Assembly (NCBI RefSeq): GCF_013155545.1
Contig: NZ_JABJVV010000019.1
Location: 38,111-102,110, forward strand
DNA from: Caenimonas soli
GTDB taxonomy: Bacteria; Pseudomonadota; Gammaproteobacteria; Burkholderiales; Burkholderiaceae_C
Length of the DNA stretch: 64,000 bases
Direction of reading: 5' to 3'
Every line of letters starts with the position of its first letter. Position 1 is the first letter of the stretch. The notes under the pieces are model-generated. The model worked only from the letters and a program-made list of their open reading frames with translations, had not been told where the DNA came from and ran no database searches. The translations under genes were made by a program, and so were the position numbers. Of the stretch, positions 46,476 to 55,726 are shown piece by piece.

Positions 46476-47468
46476 ATGGTCTTGAAATCATCCGTCGCCA
46501 CGTTCAGCGCCAAGCTGCTTGGCGCCGCGGCCTTGTTCGCAACCTGCCTTGCCGCCGTCGCGGCGGATCCGTTCCCCAGCAAGGAAATCCGCCTGATCGT
46601 GCCGTGGAATGCAGGCGGCTCCAACGACATCTCGGCCCGCGCGCTGTCCCAGATCGCCACTGAAGACGGCGTGAAGGTGATCGTGGAAAACGTTCCCGGT
46701 GCCACCGGCGCGATCGGCATGACCAAGGTCGCCAATGCCGAGCCGGACGGTTACACCATCGGCATGGGTACCAGCTCGACGCTCGCGCTGATCGCGCAGG
46801 GCCTCACCCCGCTGCGCAACGAGCAGTTCGCGCCGATCGCCCGGGTCACGGTCGACCCGCTGATCCTGCTGGTGCCCGCCAACAGCCAGCACGGCACGCT
46901 GGAAAGCTTCCTGGCGCACGTGAAGGCCAACCCGGGCAAGGTCTCGATCGGCATTCCCGGCAACAACAACCTCAACCACATCTTCGCGGTGATGGCGGGC
47001 CGCGCCGCCGGCGTCGAGACGCTGCCGGTGCCGTATACCGGCGGCTCCAAGGTAGTCGCCGACCTGGCCGGCAAGCAGATCGAGGCCGGTGTGCTCAAGC
47101 CCTCCGAGAGCAAGTCGCAGATCGACGGCGGCCTGGTCAAGGCGATCGCCGTGTTCGGCAATGAACGCATCAAGTCGATGCCGGACGTGCCGACCTTCAA
47201 GGAGAAGGGCTACAACATGTTCCCCTACGGGCCGCTGGTCCAGATGGCCTACATCGTTGCCCCGGCCGGAACGCCGCCGGCCGTCCGCGAAAAGCTCACG
47301 GCCATGTTCGGCAAGTGGATCCAGAGCGCCAAGTTCAAGGCCGCCTCGGAAGCGGGCGGTGCGGTCGTCGACAACGTCACCGGCGCGGCGCTCGGAACTG
47401 AAATCAACAATGTGCAGAAATCCCTGAACGAAGTCGGCAAGAAGGTCTTCGTCGCCGAAAAGAAATAA
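46476..47468 (+). CDS. Bug substrate-binding protein, first gene of the enolase operon
   Basis: 330 residues from the ATG at 46476, which follows AGGAG. Signal peptide to about residue 30 (A-A-V-A-A). VPWNAGGSNDISARA, V-E-N-V-P-G-A-T-G and P-D-G-Y-T are Bug motifs. Probably binds the sugar acid or hydroxyacid that the downstream enzymes use. No membrane partner near. The next gene starts seven bases after its stop. Confidence 0.92.
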   Translation: MVLKSSVATFSAKLLGAAALFATCLAAVAADPFPSKEIRLIVPWNAGGSNDISARALSQIATEDGVKVIVENVPGATGAIGMTKVANAEPDGYTIGMGTSSTLALIAQGLTPLRNEQFAPIARVTVDPLILLVPANSQHGTLESFLAHVKANPGKVSIGIPGNNNLNHIFAVMAGRAAGVETLPVPYTGGSKVVADLAGKQIEAGVLKPSESKSQIDGGLVKAIAVFGNERIKSMPDVPTFKEKGYNMFPYGPLVQMAYIVAPAGTPPAVREKLTAMFGKWIQSAKFKAASEAGGAVVDNVTGAALGTEINNVQKSLNEVGKKVFVAEKK

Positions 47469-47475
47469 GCAAGCA

Positions 47476-48618
47476 ATGAGTCCCATCAAGAAAGTCACCT
47501 GCCACGTGGTCGCCGCACCCGTGGAGCGCCCCTTCACGTCGTCGCGCGGCTGGTTGTACAAGACCCGCGGTTCCTGCATCGTCGAGATCGAGACCACCGA
47601 CGGCATCACCGGCTGGGGCGAGTGCTACGGGCCCTCGGCGGTCGCCAAGGCCTACATCGAGACGCAATTCGCGCCGCGCATCATCGGCCGCGACGCGTTC
47701 GACGTGGAAGTGATCTGGGAAGACCTGTACAACCGGATCAAGGACTACGGCCCGCGCGGCATGGTGACCTCGGCGATGAGCGGCATCGACATCGCGCTGT
47801 GGGACATCATCGGCAAGGCCTGCAAGCAGCCGATCCACAAGCTGATCGGCGGTGCCCATCGCACCGAGGTGACCTCCTATGCCACCGGCCTGTACTTCAT
47901 TGACATGGACCGCCTGATCGAGGAAGCCGTGGAAGAGGCGCGCGACTATGTCGAGCAGGGCTTCGTTGCCGTCAAGATGAAGATAGGCCTGGGCGATCCC
48001 AAGCTCGACATCCGGCGCGTCGCCGCGGTGCGCGAAGCCATCGGCGACAAGACTCGCCTGATGGTCGACGCCAACCACTGCTTCACGGTGCCGCAGGCGA
48101 TCCGCATCGGCCGCGAGCTGGAGAAGCTCGACGTCGAGTGGTTCGAGGAGCCGATCTCGCCCGAAGACATCGACGGCTATGTCGAAGTGACGCGCGCGCT
48201 GGACATGGCCGTGGCCGGCGGCGAGAACGAAATGACCCGCTGGGGCTTCCGCGACCTGGTGGTGCGCAAGGCGATGGACATCATCCAGCCCGACGTCTGC
48301 GCGGCCGGCGGCATCAGCGAATGCCGCAAGATCGCGACGCTGGCCAGCGCCCATGGCGTCGAATGCGTGCCGCATGCCTGGGGCTCGGCCATCGGCCTGG
48401 CGGCCACGCTGCATTTTCTTGCCGCCTTGCCCGACCAACCGCCGAGCTACCGGCCGATGCCGCCGCTGCTCGAATTCGAGCAGTGCGAGAACCCGTTCCG
48501 CGATCACCTTTCGGTCGAGCCTATCGTGCAGCACCGCGGCAAGGTCCAGGTCCCGACCAAGCCCGGCCTGGGCATCGAGATCGACCGCTCCATCCTCGAC
48601 CGCTACCGCGTCGCCTGA
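47476..48618 (+). CDS. Enolase-superfamily enzyme, mandelate racemase type (paralog A)
   Basis: 380 residues. All key positions fall three residues after those of mandelate racemase: K167 and K169 (K-M-K), D198, E224, E250, D273 and H300. This is the full MR-type set, so proton abstraction by Lys and His is expected. Function could be sugar-acid dehydration or racemisation. It overlaps nothing but lies between the Bug receptor and an FAH-family gene. Confidence 0.9.
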   Translation: MSPIKKVTCHVVAAPVERPFTSSRGWLYKTRGSCIVEIETTDGITGWGECYGPSAVAKAYIETQFAPRIIGRDAFDVEVIWEDLYNRIKDYGPRGMVTSAMSGIDIALWDIIGKACKQPIHKLIGGAHRTEVTSYATGLYFIDMDRLIEEAVEEARDYVEQGFVAVKMKIGLGDPKLDIRRVAAVREAIGDKTRLMVDANHCFTVPQAIRIGRELEKLDVEWFEEPISPEDIDGYVEVTRALDMAVAGGENEMTRWGFRDLVVRKAMDIIQPDVCAAGGISECRKIATLASAHGVECVPHAWGSAIGLAATLHFLAALPDQPPSYRPMPPLLEFEQCENPFRDHLSVEPIVQHRGKVQVPTKPGLGIEIDRSILDRYRVA

Positions 48619-48632
48619 GGCGGCGGATCCAG

Positions 48633-49529
48633 ATGCGCTTCGTTTCCTTCACCGGGGCTCAAGGTCGCCCCGTCGCCGGCGTATTGTGCGGCGATGACGT
48701 CGTAGACCTTTCGCACCGCGCCTGCAAGGCCCTGCTTTCCGGCACGCCGCCCTCGGTGCAGGCCTTTGTCGAACAGGGGCTGGATCGCTGGGCACGGCAT
48801 TTCGCCGAGGCCCGGTTCGATGCCGATGCGGTGCGGCCGCTGTCACAGGTGCAGCTGCTGGCGCCGCTGCCGCGGCCGGGCAAGATCATCGGTGCCGCCT
48901 ACAACTTCACCGACGCGCTGGCCGAACGCGGCATGGCGCATCCCCCCGAACCGGTCACCTTCGTGCGCCTGGGCAGCACGGTGATCGGGCCGGGCGCGCC
49001 CATCCTGCTGCCGCCGGACATCGGCAACGTCGGCTACGAGGCCGAGCTGGCCGTGGTGATCGGCAGGCGCGCGCTGCGGGTGGAGCGCGACCAGGCGATG
49101 AAATACGTGGCCGGCTATACCGCGCACAACGACATCAGCGCCAGCGACCTGATCAAGGGCGACGGCGGCAACTTCGTGCGCGGCAAGAACCTGCCGGCCT
49201 CGGCGCCGCTCGGCCCGTGGCTGGCCACCCCCGACGAAGTGCCCGACCCCTACGACGTCGGCATCCGGCTGGACATCGACGGCCGGGTGCTGCAGGACGG
49301 TTCCACCTCCACCATGCTGTTCAGGATCGCCGAACTGATCTCGTTCATTTCATACCGCATGCCGCTGGAGCCCGGCGACGTCATCGCCACCGGCACCCCC
49401 GCCGGCGTCGCGCCGATGCACCAGCCGCCCGGCTGGCTCACGCCTGGCACCACCGTTGCCATCGAACTCCAGGGTCTGGGCCGGCTGGCCAACCCGGTCC
49501 ACAGGGGAGAGCCTTTCCTTGAACGCTAA
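48633..49529 (+). CDS. Fumarylacetoacetate hydrolase-family protein
   Basis: 298 residues from the ATG at 48633. Core motifs: I-G-A-A-Y-N-F-T-D, G-Y-E-A-E-L-A-V-V-I-G and N-D-I-S-A-S-D, then G-D-V-I-A-T-G-T-P-A-G-V. Metal ligands are in the Glu/Asp pairs. The family hydrolyses or decarboxylates 2-oxo-3-deoxy-type acids, which suits a product of enolase-type dehydration. Its stop overlaps the next gene's TTG start by 11 bases. Confidence 0.88.
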   Translation: MRFVSFTGAQGRPVAGVLCGDDVVDLSHRACKALLSGTPPSVQAFVEQGLDRWARHFAEARFDADAVRPLSQVQLLAPLPRPGKIIGAAYNFTDALAERGMAHPPEPVTFVRLGSTVIGPGAPILLPPDIGNVGYEAELAVVIGRRALRVERDQAMKYVAGYTAHNDISASDLIKGDGGNFVRGKNLPASAPLGPWLATPDEVPDPYDVGIRLDIDGRVLQDGSTSTMLFRIAELISFISYRMPLEPGDVIATGTPAGVAPMHQPPGWLTPGTTVAIELQGLGRLANPVHRGEPFLER

Positions 49530-50475
49530 GCCACGGGTCCTGCTGACCAACCCCATCCATCCCGAACTGCAGCCGGTGCTGGCGCAGCACTGCGAGGTGG
49601 TGCTTGCCCCGGACACCGCGCCGGCCACGATCGCGCGCCTGATCGCCGATGCCGATGCGCTGATGGTGCGGGCCCAGCTGGCGCCCGATGTGTTCGACCA
49701 TGCGTCCAGGCTGCGCGCCGTGGTGCGTCACGGTGTGGGGCTGGACATGATCCCGGTCGAAGCGGCCACGGCACGCGGCATCCCGGTGGCCAACCTGCCG
49801 GGCTCCAACACGCAGGCGGTGGTGGAGTACTGCATTGCCGCGATGCTGCACCTGCGCCGCGGGCTCGCGACGATGGATGCCCGCCTGCGCAAAGACGGCT
49901 GGGCCGCATCGCGCCCGCTGGCCGATCGCGGCACCGAGCTCGGCGGCGGCACTTGCGGCATCGTCGGCGTCGGCGCCGTCGGGAGCCGGCTGGCCGAGGT
50001 GGCCCGGGGCCTCGGCATGCGGGTGGTCGGCCTTACGCGCCGGCCCGGCAGCCTGCCGCCCCATGTGCAGGCGGTGGACAAGCAGGCGCTGTTCGCGCAG
50101 TCCGACGTGGTCGTGCTGTGCTGCCCGCTGAATGAGCAGACGCGCGGCCTGGTCGATGCGGCCACCATCGCCGCCATGAAGCGCGATGCGATCCTGATCA
50201 ACGTCGCGCGCGGCCCGGTGATCGATACCGCGGCCGTGGTAGACGCGCTGCGGGCCGGGCGACTGGGCGGCGCGGCGATGGACGTGCACGACAAGCAGCC
50301 GCTGACCGGGCAGGAGCCCGTGTTCGGCGCGCCCAACCTGCTGCTGACGCCGCATGTGGCCGGCATCACCGGCACCAGCATGCGCGCCATGAGCGAGGGC
50401 GCGATAGCCACGGTGCTGGCGCTGCTGCACGGCGAGCGGCCCCCCAACGTGGTCAACCCCGAAGTCTTCCGATAG
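49519..50475 (+). CDS. D-2-hydroxyacid dehydrogenase (3-phosphoglycerate dehydrogenase type)
   Basis: 318 residues from a TTG at 49519, chosen because GGGGAGA precedes it by about 10 bases and the protein then reads N-A-K-P-R-V-L-L. NAD-binding G-V-G-A-V-G-S-R (about 155-162), V-A-R-G-P-V-I-D-T and catalytic T-P-H-V-A-G-I-T. Likely reduces or oxidises a hydroxyacid or deoxy-keto acid of the pathway. Overlaps the hydrolase gene. Confidence 0.86.
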   Translation: MNAKPRVLLTNPIHPELQPVLAQHCEVVLAPDTAPATIARLIADADALMVRAQLAPDVFDHASRLRAVVRHGVGLDMIPVEAATARGIPVANLPGSNTQAVVEYCIAAMLHLRRGLATMDARLRKDGWAASRPLADRGTELGGGTCGIVGVGAVGSRLAEVARGLGMRVVGLTRRPGSLPPHVQAVDKQALFAQSDVVVLCCPLNEQTRGLVDAATIAAMKRDAILINVARGPVIDTAAVVDALRAGRLGGAAMDVHDKQPLTGQEPVFGAPNLLLTPHVAGITGTSMRAMSEGAIATVLALLHGERPPNVVNPEVFR

Positions 50476-50521
50476 TTCCCCCGATCACTCCCCCGACAAC
50501 TCCCGAACCCCAGAGCGAACC

Positions 50522-51664
50522 ATGCGCATTGCCGATATCCGGGCCGTCCCGATCTCCTTTCCCGTTCCCGCCGACAAGTCGGTTCGCCTGGGCATCGGCC
50601 GCAGCGTCAAGCGCGACTCGGTGCTGGTCCGGGTCGAAACCGACGAAGGCCATGTCGGCTGGGGCGAAGCCCATCACGGGCGTTGCCCCGGCGCCATCGC
50701 CAAGCTGATCGACACCACCATGCGCGGGCTGGTGCTGGGCTTCGAAGCCCATGACGTGGCTGGCGTCTGGGCCCGCGTCTACAAGATGCAACTGGCCAGC
50801 CACGGCATGGGCGCGGCCGCGGCGCTGGCCCTGAGCGGGCTGGACATGGCGCTTTGGGACCTGCGCAGCCAGGCCACCGGCTGGCCGCTGTACCGCCTGC
50901 TGGGCGGCTCGTCCAAGCCGATCAAGGCCTATGCCGGCGGCATCGCCCTGGGCTGGCAGGAGCCGGCGCTGCTCGCCGAAGAGGCGCTGCGCCACATCGC
51001 CGACGGCTACCGCGCGCTGAAGCTGCGCGTCGGCGACACGGCGGCCAAGGACATCGCCCGCGTGCGGGCCGTGCGTCAGGCGGTGGGCAACGAGATTGAC
51101 ATCCTGGTCGACGCCAACACCAACTACACCGTCGACGATGTGCGCAAAGTGATGCCGGCGTACGAGGAGTGCGCTGTCGGCTGGCTGGAGGAGCCGTTTC
51201 CGCCGCAGGACCGCCGCGCCTACGCGGTGGCGGCGTCCCTCGGCCGGGTGCCGCTGGCCGCTGGCGAGAACCACTACACGCGCTATGAGTTCGCGACCTT
51301 GCTCGAAGACGCGCATGTGCAGTTTGTGCAGCCCGACCTGTCGAAGACCGGTGGCGTGACCGAGGCCATGCGCATCGCCGCGATGGCGAGCGCGCACAAG
51401 CTGACCGTGAATCCGCACACCTCGGCCACGGCCATCAACATGGCCACGACCATCCACTTCCTGTGCGGCGTGGACAACCCCGGCTATTTCGAGGGCGACG
51501 TCACTTCGCTCAACCCGTTCCGCGACCACCTGGCTGACCGAGCGCCCTATGCGCTGGACAGCAACGGCTGCGTGACGCCGCACGAGGGCGTGGGCATCGG
51601 GCTGAAGATCGACCAGGCCTTCATCGCGGAGCATCCGCTGATCGAGGGACCTTGCTACGTCTAG
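50522..51664 (+). CDS. Enolase-superfamily enzyme (paralog B)
   Basis: 380 residues. D197, E223, E249, D272 and H299 fit the metal and acid-base positions. The usual second Lys of K-x-K is Arg: K167-L-R169. The first Lys and the His remain. It is close to paralog C in sequence (for example GENHYTR and LKLRVGDTA/LKLRIGDTA). It could act as a dehydratase with Lys/His or with Arg in the Lys place. Preceded by a short repeated CCCCCGA-type spacer. Confidence 0.9.
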   Translation: MRIADIRAVPISFPVPADKSVRLGIGRSVKRDSVLVRVETDEGHVGWGEAHHGRCPGAIAKLIDTTMRGLVLGFEAHDVAGVWARVYKMQLASHGMGAAAALALSGLDMALWDLRSQATGWPLYRLLGGSSKPIKAYAGGIALGWQEPALLAEEALRHIADGYRALKLRVGDTAAKDIARVRAVRQAVGNEIDILVDANTNYTVDDVRKVMPAYEECAVGWLEEPFPPQDRRAYAVAASLGRVPLAAGENHYTRYEFATLLEDAHVQFVQPDLSKTGGVTEAMRIAAMASAHKLTVNPHTSATAINMATTIHFLCGVDNPGYFEGDVTSLNPFRDHLADRAPYALDSNGCVTPHEGVGIGLKIDQAFIAEHPLIEGPCYV

Positions 51665-51690
51665 CGCCAGGCGTTCCCACTCACCACTCC

Positions 51691-52695
51691 ATGATGCAAA
51701 AGGCCTTTCTCTGCCGTCGATTCACAGCCGCGATCGAGGCCGAATTGCGCGAGCGTTTCGACCTGAGCCTCAACGAGGACGATGCCCTTCTGCCCCCTGT
51801 CGAGATCGCCCGTCGGGCCGCCGGCGCCGAAGTGCTGCTGGTGACGGCGACCGAGGTGGTCGACGCCGAGGTGATGCGCGCGCTGCAACCCGGGCTCAAG
51901 GCCATCGCGACCCTGTCGGTGGGCTACGACCATATCGACATGGCTGCGGCCCAGGCCATGGGAATCCAGGTTCTGCATACGCCCGACGTGTTGAGCAACG
52001 CCTGCGCCGAGATCGCCATGCTGCTGGTGCTGAATGCCTGCCGGCGCGGTTACGAGGCCGACCGCATGGTGCGCAGCGGCGCTTGGCCGGGCTGGGGTCC
52101 TACCCAGCTGCTGGGCCTGGGCTTGACCGGACGCCGTCTGGGAATTTTCGGCATGGGCCGGATTGGCCGGGCGATCGCGACGCGGGCCCGCGCCTTCGGG
52201 CTGGAGATCCATTACCACAACCGGACCAGGCTCGCGCCGGAACTGGAGCAGGGCGCCACCTATCACGACGCCCTGGACGGCCTGCTCGCCGCCAGCGAGA
52301 TCTTCGTGGTCGCGGCACCCGGCGGGCCCGGGCTCGCGGGGATCATCGACCATGAGCGCATCGCGCGGATACCGGCCGGCGGCGTGCTGGTTAACATTTC
52401 GCGGGGCGACCTCATCAACGACGACGCCCTGATCGGTGCGCTGAAGTCGAAACACCTGTCCGCCGCCGGACTCGACGTGTTCGCGAACGAGCCGGCGATC
52501 GACCCGCGCTACCGTGCGCTGGACAACGTTTTCCTGACGCCTCACATCGGCAGCGCCACTCATGAGACGCGGAACGCCATGGGATGGCTTCTGATCCGCG
52601 GCCTCGAGGCGCTTGCCGACGGCAAAGTGCCTGAAAACCTTCTGTCTCCTCGCCGCAGCGAGGACATCCCCCACCCGCTACAAGGAAGAGCATGA
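51691..52695 (+). CDS. D-2-hydroxyacid dehydrogenase
   Basis: 334 residues from the ATG at 51691 (ATGATG; 51694 is equally possible). NAD-binding G-M-G-R-I-G-R-A-I and N-R-T, S-R-G-D-L-I-N-D-D, then catalytic T-P-H-I-G-S-A-T. A glyoxylate or hydroxypyruvate reductase-like member. Its stop overlaps the next start by four bases. Confidence 0.88.
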   Translation: MMQKAFLCRRFTAAIEAELRERFDLSLNEDDALLPPVEIARRAAGAEVLLVTATEVVDAEVMRALQPGLKAIATLSVGYDHIDMAAAQAMGIQVLHTPDVLSNACAEIAMLLVLNACRRGYEADRMVRSGAWPGWGPTQLLGLGLTGRRLGIFGMGRIGRAIATRARAFGLEIHYHNRTRLAPELEQGATYHDALDGLLAASEIFVVAAPGGPGLAGIIDHERIARIPAGGVLVNISRGDLINDDALIGALKSKHLSAAGLDVFANEPAIDPRYRALDNVFLTPHIGSATHETRNAMGWLLIRGLEALADGKVPENLLSPRRSEDIPHPLQGRA

Positions 52696-53585
52696 AGAAA
52701 ATCGGTATGGTCGGCATCGGCATGATGGGCCATGGGATCGCCAGCAACATCGTCAAGCACGGTTACCCGATGGTGCTGCTGGAGCACCCGGGCAACCAGC
52801 CGCTGGACGGGCTGATCGCGGCCGGCGCCACGACGGCCAAGAGCGCCGCCGCGCTGGCGGCGGCAGTCGACACCGTCATCCTGTGCGTCACCGGCACGCC
52901 GGAAGTCGAGAGCGTGCTGTTCAGCAAGGGCGGACTGCTGGAGGGCCTGAAGCCGGGCACCATCGTCATCGACTGCTCGACGGCGATCCCGTCGTCCACC
53001 GTCCGGATCGCGCAGGCGGTGGAAAAAGCCGGCGGCCGTTTCCTGGATGCGCCGATGACGCGCACCCCCAAGGAGGCCGCGGAAGGGCGCCTCAACCTGA
53101 TCGTCGGCGGCGACCCCGCGCTGTTCGAGGAGTGCAAGCCGCTGCTGCAGTGCTATGCCGAGAACATCGCACTGGCCGGCCCGGTCGGCTCGGGCCACCG
53201 CCTCAAGCTGCTGCACAACTTCGTGTCGCTCGGGTTTTCCGCGGTGCTGGCGGAAGCCGCGGCCTGCGCCGAACGCTCGGGCATCGACGCCAAGGTTTTT
53301 TCCGAGATCCTGGCCAAGGGCGGCGGCGATGGCGTGGTGCTCAATCGCCTGCGCCCCTACATCGAATCGCGTGACGGTTCCGGCTTCCGTTTTTCCATCG
53401 CCAACGCGCTGAAGGACATGAGCTATTACACGACCATGGCGCAGGAAGCGGGCGCCGCGCACGGCACGGCCGAAGCGATCCGGCAGACCTACGAGGAGGC
53501 CGGCAAGAAGGGTACGCCCCAGTCGACCGTACCGGAACTCATCGATCTCCTGGCGAATGCCAAGCCGCGCGGAGCAGCCCAATGA
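52692..53585 (+). CDS. Beta-hydroxyacid dehydrogenase (3-hydroxyisobutyrate dehydrogenase family)
   Basis: 297 residues. N-terminal I-G-M-V-G-I-G-M-M-G-H-G is the NAD(P) motif; D-A-P-M-T-R-T-P and G-S-G-H-R-L-K-L-L-H-N carry the catalytic Lys region. It oxidises a beta-hydroxyacid or reduces tartronate semialdehyde. Both ends overlap neighbours by ATGA, so translation is coupled. Confidence 0.9.
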   Translation: MKKIGMVGIGMMGHGIASNIVKHGYPMVLLEHPGNQPLDGLIAAGATTAKSAAALAAAVDTVILCVTGTPEVESVLFSKGGLLEGLKPGTIVIDCSTAIPSSTVRIAQAVEKAGGRFLDAPMTRTPKEAAEGRLNLIVGGDPALFEECKPLLQCYAENIALAGPVGSGHRLKLLHNFVSLGFSAVLAEAAACAERSGIDAKVFSEILAKGGGDGVVLNRLRPYIESRDGSGFRFSIANALKDMSYYTTMAQEAGAAHGTAEAIRQTYEEAGKKGTPQSTVPELIDLLANAKPRGAAQ

Positions 53586-54730
53586 AAATCACAGCCATCA
53601 CCGCGGTGCCCCTGTCGTACCGCCTGCCGGAGGGCAAGACCGTGACCATGGGGGTCGGCAGCACGCTCAAGCGCGACGCGATCATCGTGCGCGTGGACAC
53701 CTCCGAGGGCATCACCGGCTATGGCGAGGCGCACCCGGGCCGCAGCCCGGGCGCCGTCACCAGCGCGATCCGCAACACGCTGGCGCCGCTGCTGGTCGGA
53801 ATGAAGGCGACCGATTGCGTCGGCGCCTGGCAGCGCGTGCACCGCATGCAGCTGTCCAGCCACGGCCTGGGCGCCGGCGCGGCGCTGGCGCTGTCGGGCA
53901 TCGACATGGCGCTGTGGGACATCCGCGGCAAGGCGGCCAACATGCCGCTGTATGAATTGCTGGGCGGCAGCAAGCGGCGCATCCCCGCCTACGCCGGCGG
54001 CATCGCGCTGGGCTACCAGCCCAAGGAATCGCTGGCTGACGAGGCGGCGGAGTACATCGCGCGCGGCTACAAGGCGCTCAAGCTGCGCATCGGCGACACC
54101 GCGAAGGCCGACATCGAGCGCTTGCGGCATGTGCGCAAGGCCCTGGGCGACGACGTCGACATCCTGGCCGACGCCAACACCGCCTACACCATGGCCGACG
54201 CGCGCCGCGTGCTGCCGGTGCTGGCCGAGATCCAGGCCGGCTGGCTGGAAGAGCCGTTCGCCTGCAACGACTTCGCCTCCTACCGCGAAGCCGCCAAGAT
54301 CACCCCGCTGGTGCCGATCGCCGCCGGCGAGAACCACTACACCCGCTTCGAGTTCGCCCAGCTACTGGAGGCCGGCGCGGTGCAGGTGTGGCAGCCGGAC
54401 CTGTCCAAATGCGGCGGCATCACCGAGGGGCTTCGCATCGCGGCGATGGCCTCGGCCTGGCGCATTCCCATCAACGCGCACAGTTCGGCGACCGGGCTGA
54501 ACCACGCGGCCACGCTGCATTTCCTGGCGGCCACCGAAAACTCGGGCTACTTCGAAGCCTGCGTCTCCAAATTCAATCCTTTCCGCGACATGTTCGGCAC
54601 CACCTTCGAGATCGGTGCCGATGGCTGCGTGGAGCCTCCCGATGCCCCCGGCATCGGCCTCGAGGTGGACGAATCGATTTTCGAGAAGTACCCGCCCGTT
54701 GACGGGCCGGGTTATGTCGTCAAGTTCTAA
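53582..54730 (+). CDS. Enolase-superfamily enzyme (paralog C)
   Basis: 382 residues. K167-L-R169, D197, E223, E250, D273 and H300. Like paralog B, the second Lys of K-x-K is Arg. Metal ligands are complete. Overlaps the previous gene by ATGA. Confidence 0.9.
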   Translation: MKITAITAVPLSYRLPEGKTVTMGVGSTLKRDAIIVRVDTSEGITGYGEAHPGRSPGAVTSAIRNTLAPLLVGMKATDCVGAWQRVHRMQLSSHGLGAGAALALSGIDMALWDIRGKAANMPLYELLGGSKRRIPAYAGGIALGYQPKESLADEAAEYIARGYKALKLRIGDTAKADIERLRHVRKALGDDVDILADANTAYTMADARRVLPVLAEIQAGWLEEPFACNDFASYREAAKITPLVPIAAGENHYTRFEFAQLLEAGAVQVWQPDLSKCGGITEGLRIAAMASAWRIPINAHSSATGLNHAATLHFLAATENSGYFEACVSKFNPFRDMFGTTFEIGADGCVEPPDAPGIGLEVDESIFEKYPPVDGPGYVVKF

Positions 54731-54751
54731 GAAACATCCCAGGAGACAACG

Positions 54752-55726
54752 ATGAGCATTTTGTCGAGAAGATCATTCACAGCCGTTTGCGTGGCATTGC
54801 TGGCCGCCGGCGCTGCCGTCGCCCAGACGTTTCCGGACCGCGCGGTCCGGATCGTGGTGCCGTATCCGCCGGGCGGTTTCAACGACACGCTGGCGCGCGT
54901 GTCGGCCGAGAAGCTGACGAAGACGTGGAACCAGCCCGTGGTGGTGGAGAACAAGCCCGGGGGCAACACGACGGTGGGCAACCTGTTCGTCGCCAAGGCG
55001 CCGGCGGATGGCTACACCATCCTGATCACGCCCCTGCCGTTCGCCGCGTTGCCGGGCCTGTACGGGTCGCAGCTGCCCTATGACGCGCTGAAGGACTTCA
55101 CTCCGCTGGTCTGGGCCGGCAGCACCCAGAACGCGCTGGTGGTGCGCAACGACCTGCCCGTGAACAACGTGCAGGAGCTGCTGGACTACGCCAAGAAGAA
55201 TCCGGGCAAGCTCAATTACGGCTCCACCGGGTCGGGTTCGTCGAATCATTTGTCGATGGAACTGCTGATGCGCATGACGGGCGCCAAGCTGGCGCACATC
55301 CCGTACAAGGGCAGCGCCCCCGCCACCATGGCCATGCTGGGCGGCGAGATCGATGCGTTGTTCGACAATGTGCCCAACGTGCTGCCCCACATCAAGGCGG
55401 GCAAGATGAAGGTCATCGCCGTGAGCGGCCTCGAGCGCTCGGTGCTGCTCCCGGCCGTCCCCACGGTGGCGGAGTCTGGGGTGCCCGGCTACGAGGTGAA
55501 CGTCTGGTTCGGCATGCAGTTGCCCGCCGGCACGCCCAAGCCCATCGTCGACCGGATCAACCGCGACGTCGTGCAACTGCTGAAGGAACCTGACGTGATC
55601 AAGCGCTTCCGCGACCAGGGCGTGGAGGTGGTGGCCAGTTCCCCCACGGAATTCAGCCAGCTGGTCCAGAAGGAAGTCGTCAAGTGGACCCAGCTCATCC
55701 GCGACGCCAACATCCGGGTCGAATGA
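54752..55726 (+). CDS. Bug substrate-binding protein, second of the operon
   Basis: 324 residues. Signal peptide ending near A-A-V-A-Q (residue about 25). VPYPPGGFNDTLAR, V-E-N-K-P-G-G-N-T-T and P-A-D-G-Y-T. Different from the first receptor, so the operon may import more than one acid. Its stop overlaps the next ATG by four bases. Confidence 0.92.
   Translation: MSILSRRSFTAVCVALLAAGAAVAQTFPDRAVRIVVPYPPGGFNDTLARVSAEKLTKTWNQPVVVENKPGGNTTVGNLFVAKAPADGYTILITPLPFAALPGLYGSQLPYDALKDFTPLVWAGSTQNALVVRNDLPVNNVQELLDYAKKNPGKLNYGSTGSGSSNHLSMELLMRMTGAKLAHIPYKGSAPATMAMLGGEIDALFDNVPNVLPHIKAGKMKVIAVSGLERSVLLPAVPTVAESGVPGYEVNVWFGMQLPAGTPKPIVDRINRDVVQLLKEPDVIKRFRDQGVEVVASSPTEFSQLVQKEVVKWTQLIRDANIRVE

Noticed and set aside
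50476..50521. Triplicated CCCCCGA/CTCCCGA spacer before enolase paralog B
   Set aside because: Only about 35 bases, imperfect, with no counterpart elsewhere in the window; probably simple low-complexity DNA.
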